NCBI GenBank assembly: GCA_031422555.1 | Contig: JANPLZ010000128.1 | Span: 1-35,446 of the forward strand | Direction: 5' to 3' | Origin: JANNAT01 sp031422555 | GTDB lineage: Bacteria; Pseudomonadota; Alphaproteobacteria; Rhodobacterales; Rhodobacteraceae | DNA: 35,446 nucleotides | Part shown: positions 1 to 6,979 of the stretch, piece after piece | Layout: every line of letters begins with the position of its first letter | Numbering within the stretch: position 1 is the stretch's first letter | The notes under the pieces: generated by a model | Databases searched by the model: none | The model's input: only the letters and a program-made list of their open reading frames with translations | What the model was told of the DNA's origin: nothing | Position numbers and translations under genes: made by a program

Positions 1-618
1 ACCGCTGGCCCCATTCATTTCCATGACTGGATGGGCAGCAGCTATGCGATCATTTTTAGTCACCCGCGCGATTTTACCCCTGTTTGCACCACAGAATTCG
101 GTGCCGTGGCGCAGCTGGCCCCGGAATGGGCCAAGCGCAATACCAAGGTGATCGGCGTATCGGTGGATTCTGTAGCGGACCATGAAAAATGGAAACGCGA
201 CATTCAGGCATTTGGCGGAGCGGCTGCGGATTTTCCCATTATTGACGATTCGTCGCTAGCCGTGGCCAAAGCCTATGACATGCTGGCCGCCGATTACTAT
301 TTGCCAACAGAAGGCCGCACACCCGCACATTCGCAAACCGTGCGGACGGTGTTCATCATCGGGCCGGACAAAAAGGTTAAACTGACAATGAGCTATCCGA
401 TGACAGTGGGTCGCAACTTTGCCGAGATTTTACGGGCGTTGGATGCGGTTCAGGCCACCGACGGCGTGCCCCTTGCAACACCGGCAAACTGGCTTCCGGG
501 TCAGGATGTGATTGTGGCGCTGTCGGTTTCCACCGAAGACGCCCGCACGCGGTTTGGCGAGTTGGATATAAAATTGCCCTATCTGCGCTTTGCCAAACAA
601 CCGGCGAAGCAAGCCTAG
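1..618 (+). CDS. 1-Cys peroxiredoxin (Prx6-type), 5' end missing
   Basis: The reading frame is open from base 1, so the gene begins upstream of the window; the first internal Met is at base 31 but the residues before it (GPIHFHDW) are already typical family sequence. Peroxiredoxins of the AhpC/TSA superfamily reduce peroxides in the cytoplasm. The peroxidatic cysteine is in the PVCTTE motif, with the expected active-site proline and threonine before it. No second resolving cysteine is visible, and the long C-terminal domain (ending with a LPYLRFAKQ-like stretch) fits the 1-Cys Prx6 class rather than 2-Cys AhpC. The stop codon overlaps the convergent TetR-family gene by 4 bp (CTAG). An oxidative-stress role is inferred from family only. 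Confidence 0.9.
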   Translation, partial: TAGPIHFHDWMGSSYAIIFSHPRDFTPVCTTEFGAVAQLAPEWAKRNTKVIGVSVDSVADHEKWKRDIQAFGGAAADFPIIDDSSLAVAKAYDMLAADYYLPTEGRTPAHSQTVRTVFIIGPDKKVKLTMSYPMTVGRNFAEILRALDAVQATDGVPLATPANWLPGQDVIVALSVSTEDARTRFGELDIKLPYLRFAKQPAKQA

Positions 619-1244
619 GGTTGCGACAGCCGGAACCGCTCGGTATCTGAAAGCTGGGCGGTGATGGTGGTCAGGATGACCGCGATAGCCTCATCGCGCG
701 TTATCGGATCACCCGCCGATTTGCGCAGCCATAACCCGTCAATCATCGCACCGGCTGCCGTTTCGATGCGGCTGCCACGGGCAGACCCCACGACGCCCGC
801 AAACACTGATGCCAGATTGGAATGCAGGCGGCGGTAAAATATCTTTTGCAGTTTTGCAAAACGCTGGTTTTTGGCAGTTGCAGCGCAAACCGAAACCCAC
901 GCCATCGCGACCGTCGGCTGATAGGCGTGGGCGGGAAAATTGCCCTCCACGATGGCCGTCAGACGGTCCATCCGGGTTTGCGCCAACCGCAACCTTGCAA
1001 CAATATCCTGCAGCAAAAGCCGGTTGTTATACCGCACCATTTCAAACAAAACGTCATCTTTGCCCTTGAAATAATACAGCAATATCCCCGGCGACAGCCC
1101 CGCCGCCTGGCAAATGCGCGCTGTCGTCATGCCATCAAGCCCGTGCAGCATAAACACGCGATGCGCAGCGCCGACAAGTTCGGTGCGGCGCAGGTCTTCG
1201 ATTCTGGTGCGTTTGATGGCGGGCAGCATAGATCTGACTACCAT
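615..1244 (-). CDS. betI: TetR-family repressor, BetI-like
   Basis: The 209-residue protein has an N-terminal TetR helix-turn-helix (about residues 20-65; the TTARICQAAGLSPGILLYYFKGKDDVLFE region is spread across it) and a C-terminal ligand domain resembling BetI, including the AMAWVSVCAATAKNQRF stretch typical of that subfamily. BetI represses choline uptake and glycine betaine synthesis genes and is relieved by choline. It is divergent from a choline-type binding protein at 1335, which supports the assignment. Start choice is uncertain: ATG at 1244 and ATG at 1229 are both in frame and neither has a clear Shine-Dalgarno. An imperfect palindrome sits just upstream (1249-1274), as expected for autoregulation. 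The 3' end overlaps the peroxiredoxin gene by 4 bp. Confidence 0.8.
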   Translation of the reverse strand: MVVRSMLPAIKRTRIEDLRRTELVGAAHRVFMLHGLDGMTTARICQAAGLSPGILLYYFKGKDDVLFEMVRYNNRLLLQDIVARLRLAQTRMDRLTAIVEGNFPAHAYQPTVAMAWVSVCAATAKNQRFAKLQKIFYRRLHSNLASVFAGVVGSARGSRIETAAGAMIDGLWLRKSAGDPITRDEAIAVILTTITAQLSDTERFRLSQP

Positions 1245-1248
1245 ATAG

Positions 1249-1274
1249 AATTATTGAATACCTATACAATTATT
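1249..1274. promoter_or_regulatory. Putative BetI operator (imperfect 26-bp palindrome)
   Basis: The betI/choX intergenic region contains an AT-rich inverted repeat. The inner 18 bp (1253-1270) reads ATTGAATACCTATACAAT with 7 of 9 matching positions per half. The outer arms AATTATTG/CAATTATT match at 7 of 8. It lies 5 bp upstream of the betI start and about 60 bp upstream of choX, and it borders a TTGACG sequence at 1279-1284 that could be a -35 box. This location suits one repressor controlling both directions. The operator role is inferred; only the symmetry is seen. Confidence 0.5.
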
Positions 1275-1334
1275 TATATTGACGAATAAGTTTTTCCTGC
1301 CACGCTGATCTGAACGGAAGTAAAGGAGAGACTC

Positions 1335-2270
1335 ATGCGCACGATCACGATGGCACTGTGCCTTGGCACAACTATTCTGACGGCAACATCCGCTTGGGCA
1401 ACTGACCCGGAAAGCTGTGCGACGGTTACTATGTCCGATCTTGCCTGGACGGATATCATGCTGACCAACACGACTGCCGAAGTTATTCTGACGGCACTTG
1501 GCTATGCTCCAAGTCAAAAGGTATTGGGGCTGGATGTCAGCTTTGTTGCCTTGCGCGAAGGCGATATTGATATTTTTCAGGGCAATTGGCGGCCCGTGCA
1601 GAATGAGCAATACAAGCAATTCTTCGACGATGGCTCGGTCGAGGTTTTGGGCCTGAACCTGGCGGGCGCGAAATTCACGCTTGCCGTTCCGGATTATGTC
1701 GCGGCGGCAGGGGTGAAAAGCTACGGCGATCTGGCAGCACATGCCGACAAGTTTGACCGCAAAATTTACGCGATTGAACCCGGATCGAACCAGCCTTTGT
1801 TGGACATGGTGGCGCAAGACCGGCATGGGCTAGCGGGCTGGAGCATCGTTGAGACCAGCGAAGCGGGGATGTTGGCGCAAGTTGAGCGCTATGTTCCAGA
1901 CCAAAAATGGATTGCGTTTCTGGCGTGGGAACCGCATCCGATGAACCTTACCTACAAGCTGACCTATCTGGACGGTGGCGATCTGGAATACGGCCCAAAC
2001 TTTGGCGGGGCTACGGTGCATACCTTGGCGCGGCGTGGCTATGCCACTGAATGTCCGAATGTTGCCAAGTTCTACAGTCAGTTGGTGTTCGATCTGGCCT
2101 ATGAAAACGTCGGCATGCAAAAAATCACGGGCGAAGGTCTGACCCCGGCAGACGCCGCCAAGGCGATGATTACAGCGCGGCCAGAGTTGTTGGAAGGTTG
2201 GCTGAAAGATGTGACAACGCTGGACGGTCAGCCCGGATTGCCGGTCGTCAAGGCCGCGTTGGGGCTTTAG
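1335..2270 (+). CDS. choX: Choline/betaine-type ABC transporter substrate-binding protein (ChoX-like)
   Basis: This 311-residue periplasmic protein starts with a signal peptide (about 1-22, ending ATSAWA) and belongs to the OpuAC/ChoX family that captures quaternary ammonium compounds. ATG at 1335 follows AAAGGAGAG. Conserved ligand residues are visible: Trp38 and Asp40 (SDLAWTD), Trp85 (NWRP) and Trp198 (AWEPHPMN). By mental alignment with Sinorhizobium meliloti ChoX, the box tyrosine (Tyr119 there) is Phe114 here, and the loop carrying Asn156 there is about two residues shorter (EPGSNQP), so specificity may differ. No permease (choW) or ATPase (choV) gene follows; an alcohol dehydrogenase begins directly after its stop codon. 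Expression is probably controlled by the divergent BetI-like repressor. Confidence 0.88.
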   Translation: MRTITMALCLGTTILTATSAWATDPESCATVTMSDLAWTDIMLTNTTAEVILTALGYAPSQKVLGLDVSFVALREGDIDIFQGNWRPVQNEQYKQFFDDGSVEVLGLNLAGAKFTLAVPDYVAAAGVKSYGDLAAHADKFDRKIYAIEPGSNQPLLDMVAQDRHGLAGWSIVETSEAGMLAQVERYVPDQKWIAFLAWEPHPMNLTYKLTYLDGGDLEYGPNFGGATVHTLARRGYATECPNVAKFYSQLVFDLAYENVGMQKITGEGLTPADAAKAMITARPELLEGWLKDVTTLDGQPGLPVVKAALGL

Positions 2271-3284
2271 ATGGCCTTGATGCGGGCCGCAGTTCTGGAC
2301 GGTTTCGGCCAACCGCTGCGGCTGATCAGCCTGCCTATTCCTGTGCCCGGTCCCGGCGAGATTTTGATCAGGCTGCAGGCCAGCGGTGTTTGCCACAGCG
2401 ATGTTCATATCTGGCAAGGCGAAACCAAGCCCGCTGTCGCGCCTGATCCCTTTATTCTGGGTCACGAAGGCGTTGGAACTGTTGCTGCGGTGGGGATGGG
2501 TGTCAGCGAATGGGAAATTGGCGATCGGGCCGGGGCCGCGTGGTTGCACGATACGTGTGGCTGTTGCGAAATGTGTCTTGGCGGCAACGAAGCCTTTTGT
2601 GCAGCGTCGCGCGCGCATGGCTTTGATGTTGCGGGCAGTTTTGCCGAATACATGATTGCCAAAGCGGCGTTTGCCGTCAGATTGCCCGCCGGGCACGCCG
2701 CCGATCTGGCCCCTTTGATGTGCGCCGGCTTGACCGCCTTTGGCGCAATCGAGCGCGCGGCGCTGCAACACGGCGAGACATGCGCGATATTTGGCTGCGG
2801 TGGGCTTGGGCTTTATGCCGTGCAACTGGCAGCGCAGCGCGGAGCGAGGGTGATTGCAGTTGATACTGATCCGGCAAAACTGGCAACTGCTGCGCGATTG
2901 GGGGCTGGGTCAACCAAACTGGCGGTGCGCGATCTTGCCGAAAACTGGCCTGCCTGCGACCGTGCCCATGTCACTTTGAACTTCGCGCCAACCCCGCGCA
3001 CTTGGGCGGCCATGGTCGCCGCAACCAGACCTTTGGGCAGGATCGTCGCCGCGGCTATGGTGTCTGAACCTGTGCCGTTAAATCAGGAATGGCTGACATG
3101 GACCGGCATTTCGATCACCGGCACCAGCGTCGGCAGCCGCGCGCAAATGGCGCAGCTGATGCAAAGCCATGCCGGGCAACCCCTGCAAAGTGCGGTTGTT
3201 GAAATTGGCCTGACCGGAATTTCTGCTGCTTTGGCTGATCTGGCTGCCGGTCGCGCTTTGGGGCGGTACTGCGTGGTTTTTTGA
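2271..3284 (+). CDS. Zinc-dependent alcohol dehydrogenase (MDR family)
   Basis: The 337-residue protein is a medium-chain dehydrogenase/reductase with a complete zinc-enzyme signature. Cys41, His65 (GHE motif) and Cys151 are the catalytic zinc ligands, and Cys96, Cys99, Cys102 and Cys110 are the structural zinc ligands. A Rossmann GCGGLG motif lies at 175-180, followed by an aspartate after beta-2 (IAVDTDP) that favours NAD over NADP. It would oxidise an alcohol or reduce an aldehyde; the substrate cannot be read from sequence. The ATG at 2271 directly abuts the TAG of choX, so the two are almost certainly co-transcribed and translationally coupled. This suggests a substrate delivered by the ChoX-like protein, perhaps choline or a related amino alcohol, but that is inference. 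Confidence 0.9.
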   Translation: MALMRAAVLDGFGQPLRLISLPIPVPGPGEILIRLQASGVCHSDVHIWQGETKPAVAPDPFILGHEGVGTVAAVGMGVSEWEIGDRAGAAWLHDTCGCCEMCLGGNEAFCAASRAHGFDVAGSFAEYMIAKAAFAVRLPAGHAADLAPLMCAGLTAFGAIERAALQHGETCAIFGCGGLGLYAVQLAAQRGARVIAVDTDPAKLATAARLGAGSTKLAVRDLAENWPACDRAHVTLNFAPTPRTWAAMVAATRPLGRIVAAAMVSEPVPLNQEWLTWTGISITGTSVGSRAQMAQLMQSHAGQPLQSAVVEIGLTGISAALADLAAGRALGRYCVVF

Positions 3285-3436
3285 CAGGCGGGGCAGATTT
3301 GACGAATCGCGGCGCAAGCGTAAAGGGACACCGCCCGATAACAGCTTTCGCATGAAACCTTGCAATCAAGTCAAGATGCGCGCCTAACTGATCAATCGAC
3401 GCTGATTTGTCGGATTTGAACAAAAGCGGGGGTGAA

Positions 3437-3670
3437 ATGCCGTTGCTGCGGTCAATGGTTTTATGGGCACTGCCGAAAGCGTGGCGTGAAAACGCCGAAG
3501 CCGACTCTCGACTTTGGCTTACCAAATGCACGGCTTGCGGCAATCTTAGCAATGTTTGGCTGTTGGGTGGAATGCGATGGCGTGCTGTGGGCAGGCCATT
3601 GACCGGTATGCGCTGTGCAGGGTGCCACAAGTTCAAGATGCACCGTATTTTCAAAGCCGAAGATGTATGA
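3437..3670 (+). CDS. Small zinc-ribbon-like hypothetical protein
   Basis: A 77-residue protein from ATG 3437, chosen because GGGGGTGA (3428-3435) gives a Shine-Dalgarno with 4-base spacing; a TTG at 3407 would add 10 residues but has no ribosome site. It has two CxxC knuckles (CTAC and CAGC, followed by His) separated by about 26 residues, with an intervening VWLLGGMRWRAVG stretch. This resembles short uncharacterised bacterial zinc-ribbon proteins in which an aromatic SVW-GG-RW core separates two CxxC pairs. It is basic and tryptophan-rich. The function is unknown. It stands alone between the alcohol dehydrogenase and a small secreted protein. Confidence 0.6.
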   Translation: MPLLRSMVLWALPKAWRENAEADSRLWLTKCTACGNLSNVWLLGGMRWRAVGRPLTGMRCAGCHKFKMHRIFKAEDV

Positions 3671-3694
3671 ACTCGTCAAATTTATGAGGATGAT

Positions 3695-4048
3695 ATGAAA
3701 CTTTTGATTGCCACAACCGCACTGATTCTGCTGACAAATTCGGCTTTTGGACAAGATATTGCCGGGCAATATCTGGTGGCGGGAACCAATTTGGATGGCT
3801 CGCCCTATACTGGCGAAGCCGAGATCACGCTGACAAGCGAATATACCTGCGAAATCGCTTGGGTGACCAACGATACCACATCCAGCGGCATCTGCATGCG
3901 ATACGGCAACGCATTTTCGGCAGGTTACGAGTTGGGTGGCAAAGTTGGTCTGGTGATTTATCTGATCCAACCAAATGGCACGCTTGACGGCACCTGGACG
4001 GTTGCAGGGCTAAACGCGGTTGGCACCGAAGTGCTGACGCCAAAATAA
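3695..4048 (+). CDS. Small exported protein of unknown function
   Basis: A 117-residue protein whose first 19 residues are a classical signal peptide (Lys2, hydrophobic core, cleavage after SAFG), so it should be exported to the periplasm. ATG 3695 is preceded by GAGGA. The mature part is small and beta-rich, with glycine/threonine-rich strands, two cysteines (YTCEIAW and GICMRYG) that could pair, and a repeated G-x-W/Y pattern (IAGQY and LDGTW). This resembles small periplasmic beta-barrel/lipocalin-like hypotheticals that measure or bind small ligands, but I recognise no named family. It ends at a strong hairpin shared with pnp. Confidence 0.6.
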   Translation: MKLLIATTALILLTNSAFGQDIAGQYLVAGTNLDGSPYTGEAEITLTSEYTCEIAWVTNDTTSSGICMRYGNAFSAGYELGGKVGLVIYLIQPNGTLDGTWTVAGLNAVGTEVLTPK

Positions 4049-4050
4049 AA

Positions 4051-4074
4051 GGCCCCGGATTTTCATCCGGGGCC
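4051..4074 (-). terminator. Rho-independent terminator of pnp (probably bidirectional)
   Basis: There is a perfect 10-bp stem, GGCCCCGGAT/ATCCGGGGCC, with a 4-base loop. Read on the minus strand it lies 23 bases after the pnp stop and is followed by TTTTATTTT, a good U-tract. On the plus strand it follows the secreted-protein stop by 2 bases and is trailed by AATTTG, so it may also terminate that gene less efficiently. Confidence 0.88.
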
Positions 4075-4097
4075 AATTTGATACCGCCAAAGGGTGC

Positions 4098-6227
4098 TTA
4101 CGCCTCTGCGCTTTCCGCGATTTCCAGCCCGGTTTCCTGATCAACCATCTTCATGCCCAACCGCACTTTGCCGCGATCGTCAAAGCCCAGCAGTTTGACC
4201 TTCACTTCCTGACCTTCTTTCAGGATCTCATTCGGGTGGTTCAACCGCTTGTTCGCGATCTGAGACACGTGCACCAAACCGTCACGCTTGCCAAAGAAGT
4301 TCACGAAAGCGCCGAAATCAACCAGTTTCACCACTTTGCCGGTGTAAACCTGGCCTTCTTCCGGCTCTGCCACGATCGACCAGATCATGTCATAGGCCTT
4401 CTTGATCGAAGCCGCGTCCGACGAGGCGATCTTGATGATCCCTTCGTCGTTGATGTCAACCTTGGCACCGGAAAGTTCAACGATTTCGCGGATCACCTTG
4501 CCACCCGAGCCGATCACTTCACGGATTTTATCGGTTGGAATCTGCATGGTTTCGATCTTGGGCGCATATTCGCTAAAGCCTTGTGGGGCCGACAGCGACT
4601 TGTTCATTTCGCCCAGAATATGCAGGCGGCCATCGCGGGCTTGGGCCAAGGCCTGCGCCATGATCTCGGGCGTGATGCCTGCGATCTTGATGTCCATCTG
4701 CATCGTGGTGATGCCGTTAGCGGTGCCTGCAACCTTGAAATCCATGTCGCCAAGGTGATCTTCATCGCCCAAGATGTCGGTCAACACGGCATAGCGGCCG
4801 TCGTCTTCCAAAATCAGGCCCATCGCCACACCGGCCACCGGTGATTTCAACGGCACACCCGCGTCCATCATCGACAGTGATCCACCGCAAACCGACGCCA
4901 TCGACGACGATCCGTTGGATTCGGTGATTTCCGACACCAGACGCACGGTGTAGGGGAAGTCGGTTGCCGCAGGCAGAACCGCCTGCAACGCGCGCCATGC
5001 CAGTTTGCCGTGGCCAATCTCGCGGCGGCCCGGGGACCCTACACGGCCAACTTCACCCACCGAATAGGGCGGGAAGTTATAGTGCAAAAGGAAGTTCGAC
5101 CGCGAATTGCCGTGCAGCGCGTCGATGATCTGCTCATCCTCGCCGGTGCCCAGCGTGGTAACAACCAGACCTTGGGTCTCCCCTCGGGTGAACAGAGCGG
5201 AACCGTGGGTGCGCGGCAAAAGACCAGTTTCGCACACAATCGGGCGCACGGTTTTGTTGTCACGCCCGTCAATACGCGCGCCACCATTGATGATGTCACC
5301 GCGCAGGATGGACGATTCCAGCTTTTTGATCGCTGATCCAAGGTTGATATCGGCCAGATCATCGGCAGACATTGCCGCTTTGATCGTGGATACAGCATCC
5401 GAAATCGCGGTGGTGCGCTCTTGCTTGTCACGAATGGCAAATGCCGCGCGCATCTGGGTTTCACCAGCGGTTTTAACTTTTGCATAAAGGTCGGAATAGT
5501 CGGGGGCCGAGAAATTGAACGGCTCTTTGGCGCAATCTTCGGCAAAGTCGATGATCAGGTCGATCACAGGCTGCATGGCTGCATGACCGAATTTGACGGC
5601 ACCCAGCATTTCTTCTTCGGTCAGCTCATACGCCTCGGATTCCACCATCATCACGGCGTCTTTGGTGCCTGCAATGACCAGATCAAGCCGCTGATCAGGG
5701 TTGTTGCGCAGCTGATGCATGTCATCAACCGATGGGTTCAGCACGTAGTTGCCCCCGGTGAAACCAACGCGGGCAGCCCCGATCGGCCCCATGAACGGCA
5801 CGCCGGAAATCGTCAGCGCAGCCGAAACGGCGATCATCGCGACGATATCGGGATCATTGGTCAGATCATGCGACAGCACGGTTGCCATCACCAGGACTTC
5901 GTTCTTGAAGCCTTCAACGAACAAGGGGCGGCACGGGCGGTCGATCAGACGCGATGTCAGCGTTTCTTTCTCAGACGGCCGCGCTTCGCGTTTGAAAAAA
6001 CCGCCGGGAATTTTACCCGCGGCATAGTATTTTTCCTGATAATGCACGGTCAGCGGGAAAAAATCCTGCCCCGGCTTGGCGGCGCGGGCGTAGGTCACGT
6101 TGGCCATGACGGACGTGTCGCCCAAAGTGGCAATCACCGAACCATCGGCCTGACGGGCAATTTTGCCCGATTCCAGCGTAAGCGTTTCTTCGCCCCACTG
6201 GATTGATTTTTTAGTTACATGAAACAT
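4098..6227 (-). CDS. pnp: Polyribonucleotide nucleotidyltransferase (PNPase)
   Basis: The 709-residue enzyme performs phosphorolytic 3'-5' RNA decay in the degradosome. I place the start at ATG 6227 (MFHVTKKS), which has AGGA upstream and matches the usual N-terminus; the frame is open further upstream but that sequence is leader. Visible domains in order are the first RNase PH core (about 10-140, with the FFKREARPSEKE motif), an alpha-helical linker, the second RNase PH core (about 315-460, with RTHGSALFTRGETQ), a KH domain containing IGSGGKVIREI (about 555-615), and a C-terminal S1 domain (about 620-690, with GKVVKLVDFGAFV). It lies downstream of rpsO, the classical rpsO-pnp arrangement, separated by a terminator and a structured leader. 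Confidence 0.97.
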   Translation of the reverse strand: MFHVTKKSIQWGEETLTLESGKIARQADGSVIATLGDTSVMANVTYARAAKPGQDFFPLTVHYQEKYYAAGKIPGGFFKREARPSEKETLTSRLIDRPCRPLFVEGFKNEVLVMATVLSHDLTNDPDIVAMIAVSAALTISGVPFMGPIGAARVGFTGGNYVLNPSVDDMHQLRNNPDQRLDLVIAGTKDAVMMVESEAYELTEEEMLGAVKFGHAAMQPVIDLIIDFAEDCAKEPFNFSAPDYSDLYAKVKTAGETQMRAAFAIRDKQERTTAISDAVSTIKAAMSADDLADINLGSAIKKLESSILRGDIINGGARIDGRDNKTVRPIVCETGLLPRTHGSALFTRGETQGLVVTTLGTGEDEQIIDALHGNSRSNFLLHYNFPPYSVGEVGRVGSPGRREIGHGKLAWRALQAVLPAATDFPYTVRLVSEITESNGSSSMASVCGGSLSMMDAGVPLKSPVAGVAMGLILEDDGRYAVLTDILGDEDHLGDMDFKVAGTANGITTMQMDIKIAGITPEIMAQALAQARDGRLHILGEMNKSLSAPQGFSEYAPKIETMQIPTDKIREVIGSGGKVIREIVELSGAKVDINDEGIIKIASSDAASIKKAYDMIWSIVAEPEEGQVYTGKVVKLVDFGAFVNFFGKRDGLVHVSQIANKRLNHPNEILKEGQEVKVKLLGFDDRGKVRLGMKMVDQETGLEIAESAEA

Positions 6228-6242
6228 CGGTTTTCCTATCTT

Positions 6243-6264
6243 GCCGGGGGACCCTCCACCCGGC
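6243..6264 (-). promoter_or_regulatory. Hairpin in the pnp 5' leader
   Basis: A 6-bp stem GCCGGG/CCCGGC with a 10-base loop ends 16 bases upstream of the pnp ATG. A second short GC stem lies at 6321-6337 (GCCCGG/CCGGGC). In enterobacteria the pnp leader folds into a stem cut by RNase III and is autoregulated by PNPase. A comparable role here is possible but rests only on position and structure. Confidence 0.35.
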
Positions 6265-6345
6265 TGCAGTTGCGTCTGGGGTTTGCGGGGCCCCTGCCCG
6301 TTTCGTATGTTCAAAGTTTTGCCCGGACCTGCCGGGCCAAAAAGC

Positions 6346-6371
6346 AAGACGCGCCCCGGAAGGCGCGTCTT
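6346..6371 (-). terminator. Terminator/attenuator after rpsO
   Basis: A perfect 10-bp stem, AAGACGCGCC/GGCGCGTCTT, with a 6-base loop begins 6 bases after the rpsO stop. On the minus strand it is followed by GCTTTTTGG, a short U-tract. It probably ends part of the rpsO transcription while letting some reach pnp, as at the equivalent E. coli junction. Confidence 0.75.
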
Positions 6372-6377
6372 GGTAGA

Positions 6378-6647
6378 TTAGCGGCGCAAGCCCAAACGCG
6401 AAATCAGCGAGGCATAGCGGGCGTCATCTTTGCTTTTCAGATAGTCCAGCAATTTGCGGCGCAGGGCGACCATCATCAACAAACCACGGCGGGAATGGTT
6501 ATCCTTTTTGTGGCCTTTGAAGTGTTCGGTCAGCGTGGCAATCCGCGAGGAAAGAATAGCAACCTGAACTTCTGGCGAACCAGTATCGTTCTCTTTGGTG
6601 GCGTATTCTTTGATCAGACGGGCTTTTTCTTCGACGGTGATCGACAT
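6378..6647 (-). CDS. rpsO: 30S ribosomal protein S15
   Basis: The 89-residue protein is the normal length for S15, which binds the central domain of 16S rRNA early in small-subunit assembly. The start is ATG 6647 (MSITVEEK), with AGGAG seven bases upstream; the longer upstream frame is not coding. Family signatures include the DTGSPEVQVAILSSRI helix, the HxxDxHSRRGLL region and the C-terminal YxxLISRLGLRR. It precedes pnp on the same strand. Confidence 0.98.
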   Translation of the reverse strand: MSITVEEKARLIKEYATKENDTGSPEVQVAILSSRIATLTEHFKGHKKDNHSRRGLLMMVALRRKLLDYLKSKDDARYASLISRLGLRR

Positions 6648-6979
6648 CGGGATCTCCTGTAAGAAGGGTGATGGCACAAGCCGGGATGTCGTCCAGCAGG
6701 GCCGTTGGCACCGCCATCTCGGGCGGATGTGCGCGTATAGGGGGAAATCGCCCAAAAGAAAAGTGCAAATTCAGCCGCAGCAGGGTGCGCATCCCCCGGC
6801 GATACACATGGCAATAAACCGTTTACCACACTGACAGAAACCTGACGTAGCCGCTAGGGGCGGGGGCAAATTCATGCTAGTATCGTTTATGAAATCTGCT
6901 TCCATTCCAATGGCTTGCGGGGAAATATGGTTAACGGCGCATTGGCATTTTCTGTGCGTGGCAGGTAAGGAGTTTGGCC
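6648..6979. other. 332-bp divergent intergenic region (rpsO / RTX gene)
   Basis: This gap holds the upstream regions of rpsO (minus) and the RTX gene (plus). On the minus strand a TATACG element occurs about 90 bases before rpsO and could be a -10 box, but no convincing -35 accompanies it at normal spacing. On the plus side the only clear signal is TAAGGAG (6966-6972) before the RTX start. I see no RNA gene and no convincing small protein here. Confidence 0.4.

Noticed and set aside
3389..3415. TGATCA-N16-CGGAT before the small zinc-ribbon gene, similar to the sigma-E promoters
   Set aside because: It has one mismatch in each box, including the key T of CGTA. With such loose matching several hits per window are expected.
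5421..6206. Long plus-strand frame (261 codons) opposite pnp
   Set aside because: It is fully contained in the conserved pnp coding sequence, with His/Arg-rich composition typical of an antisense shadow.
6771..6872. Cysteine-rich 34-residue minus-strand frame (ends CIAGGCAPCCG) upstream of the RTX gene
   Set aside because: There is no ribosome-binding site, it resembles no known peptide class, and it sits in a low-complexity GC-rich gap.
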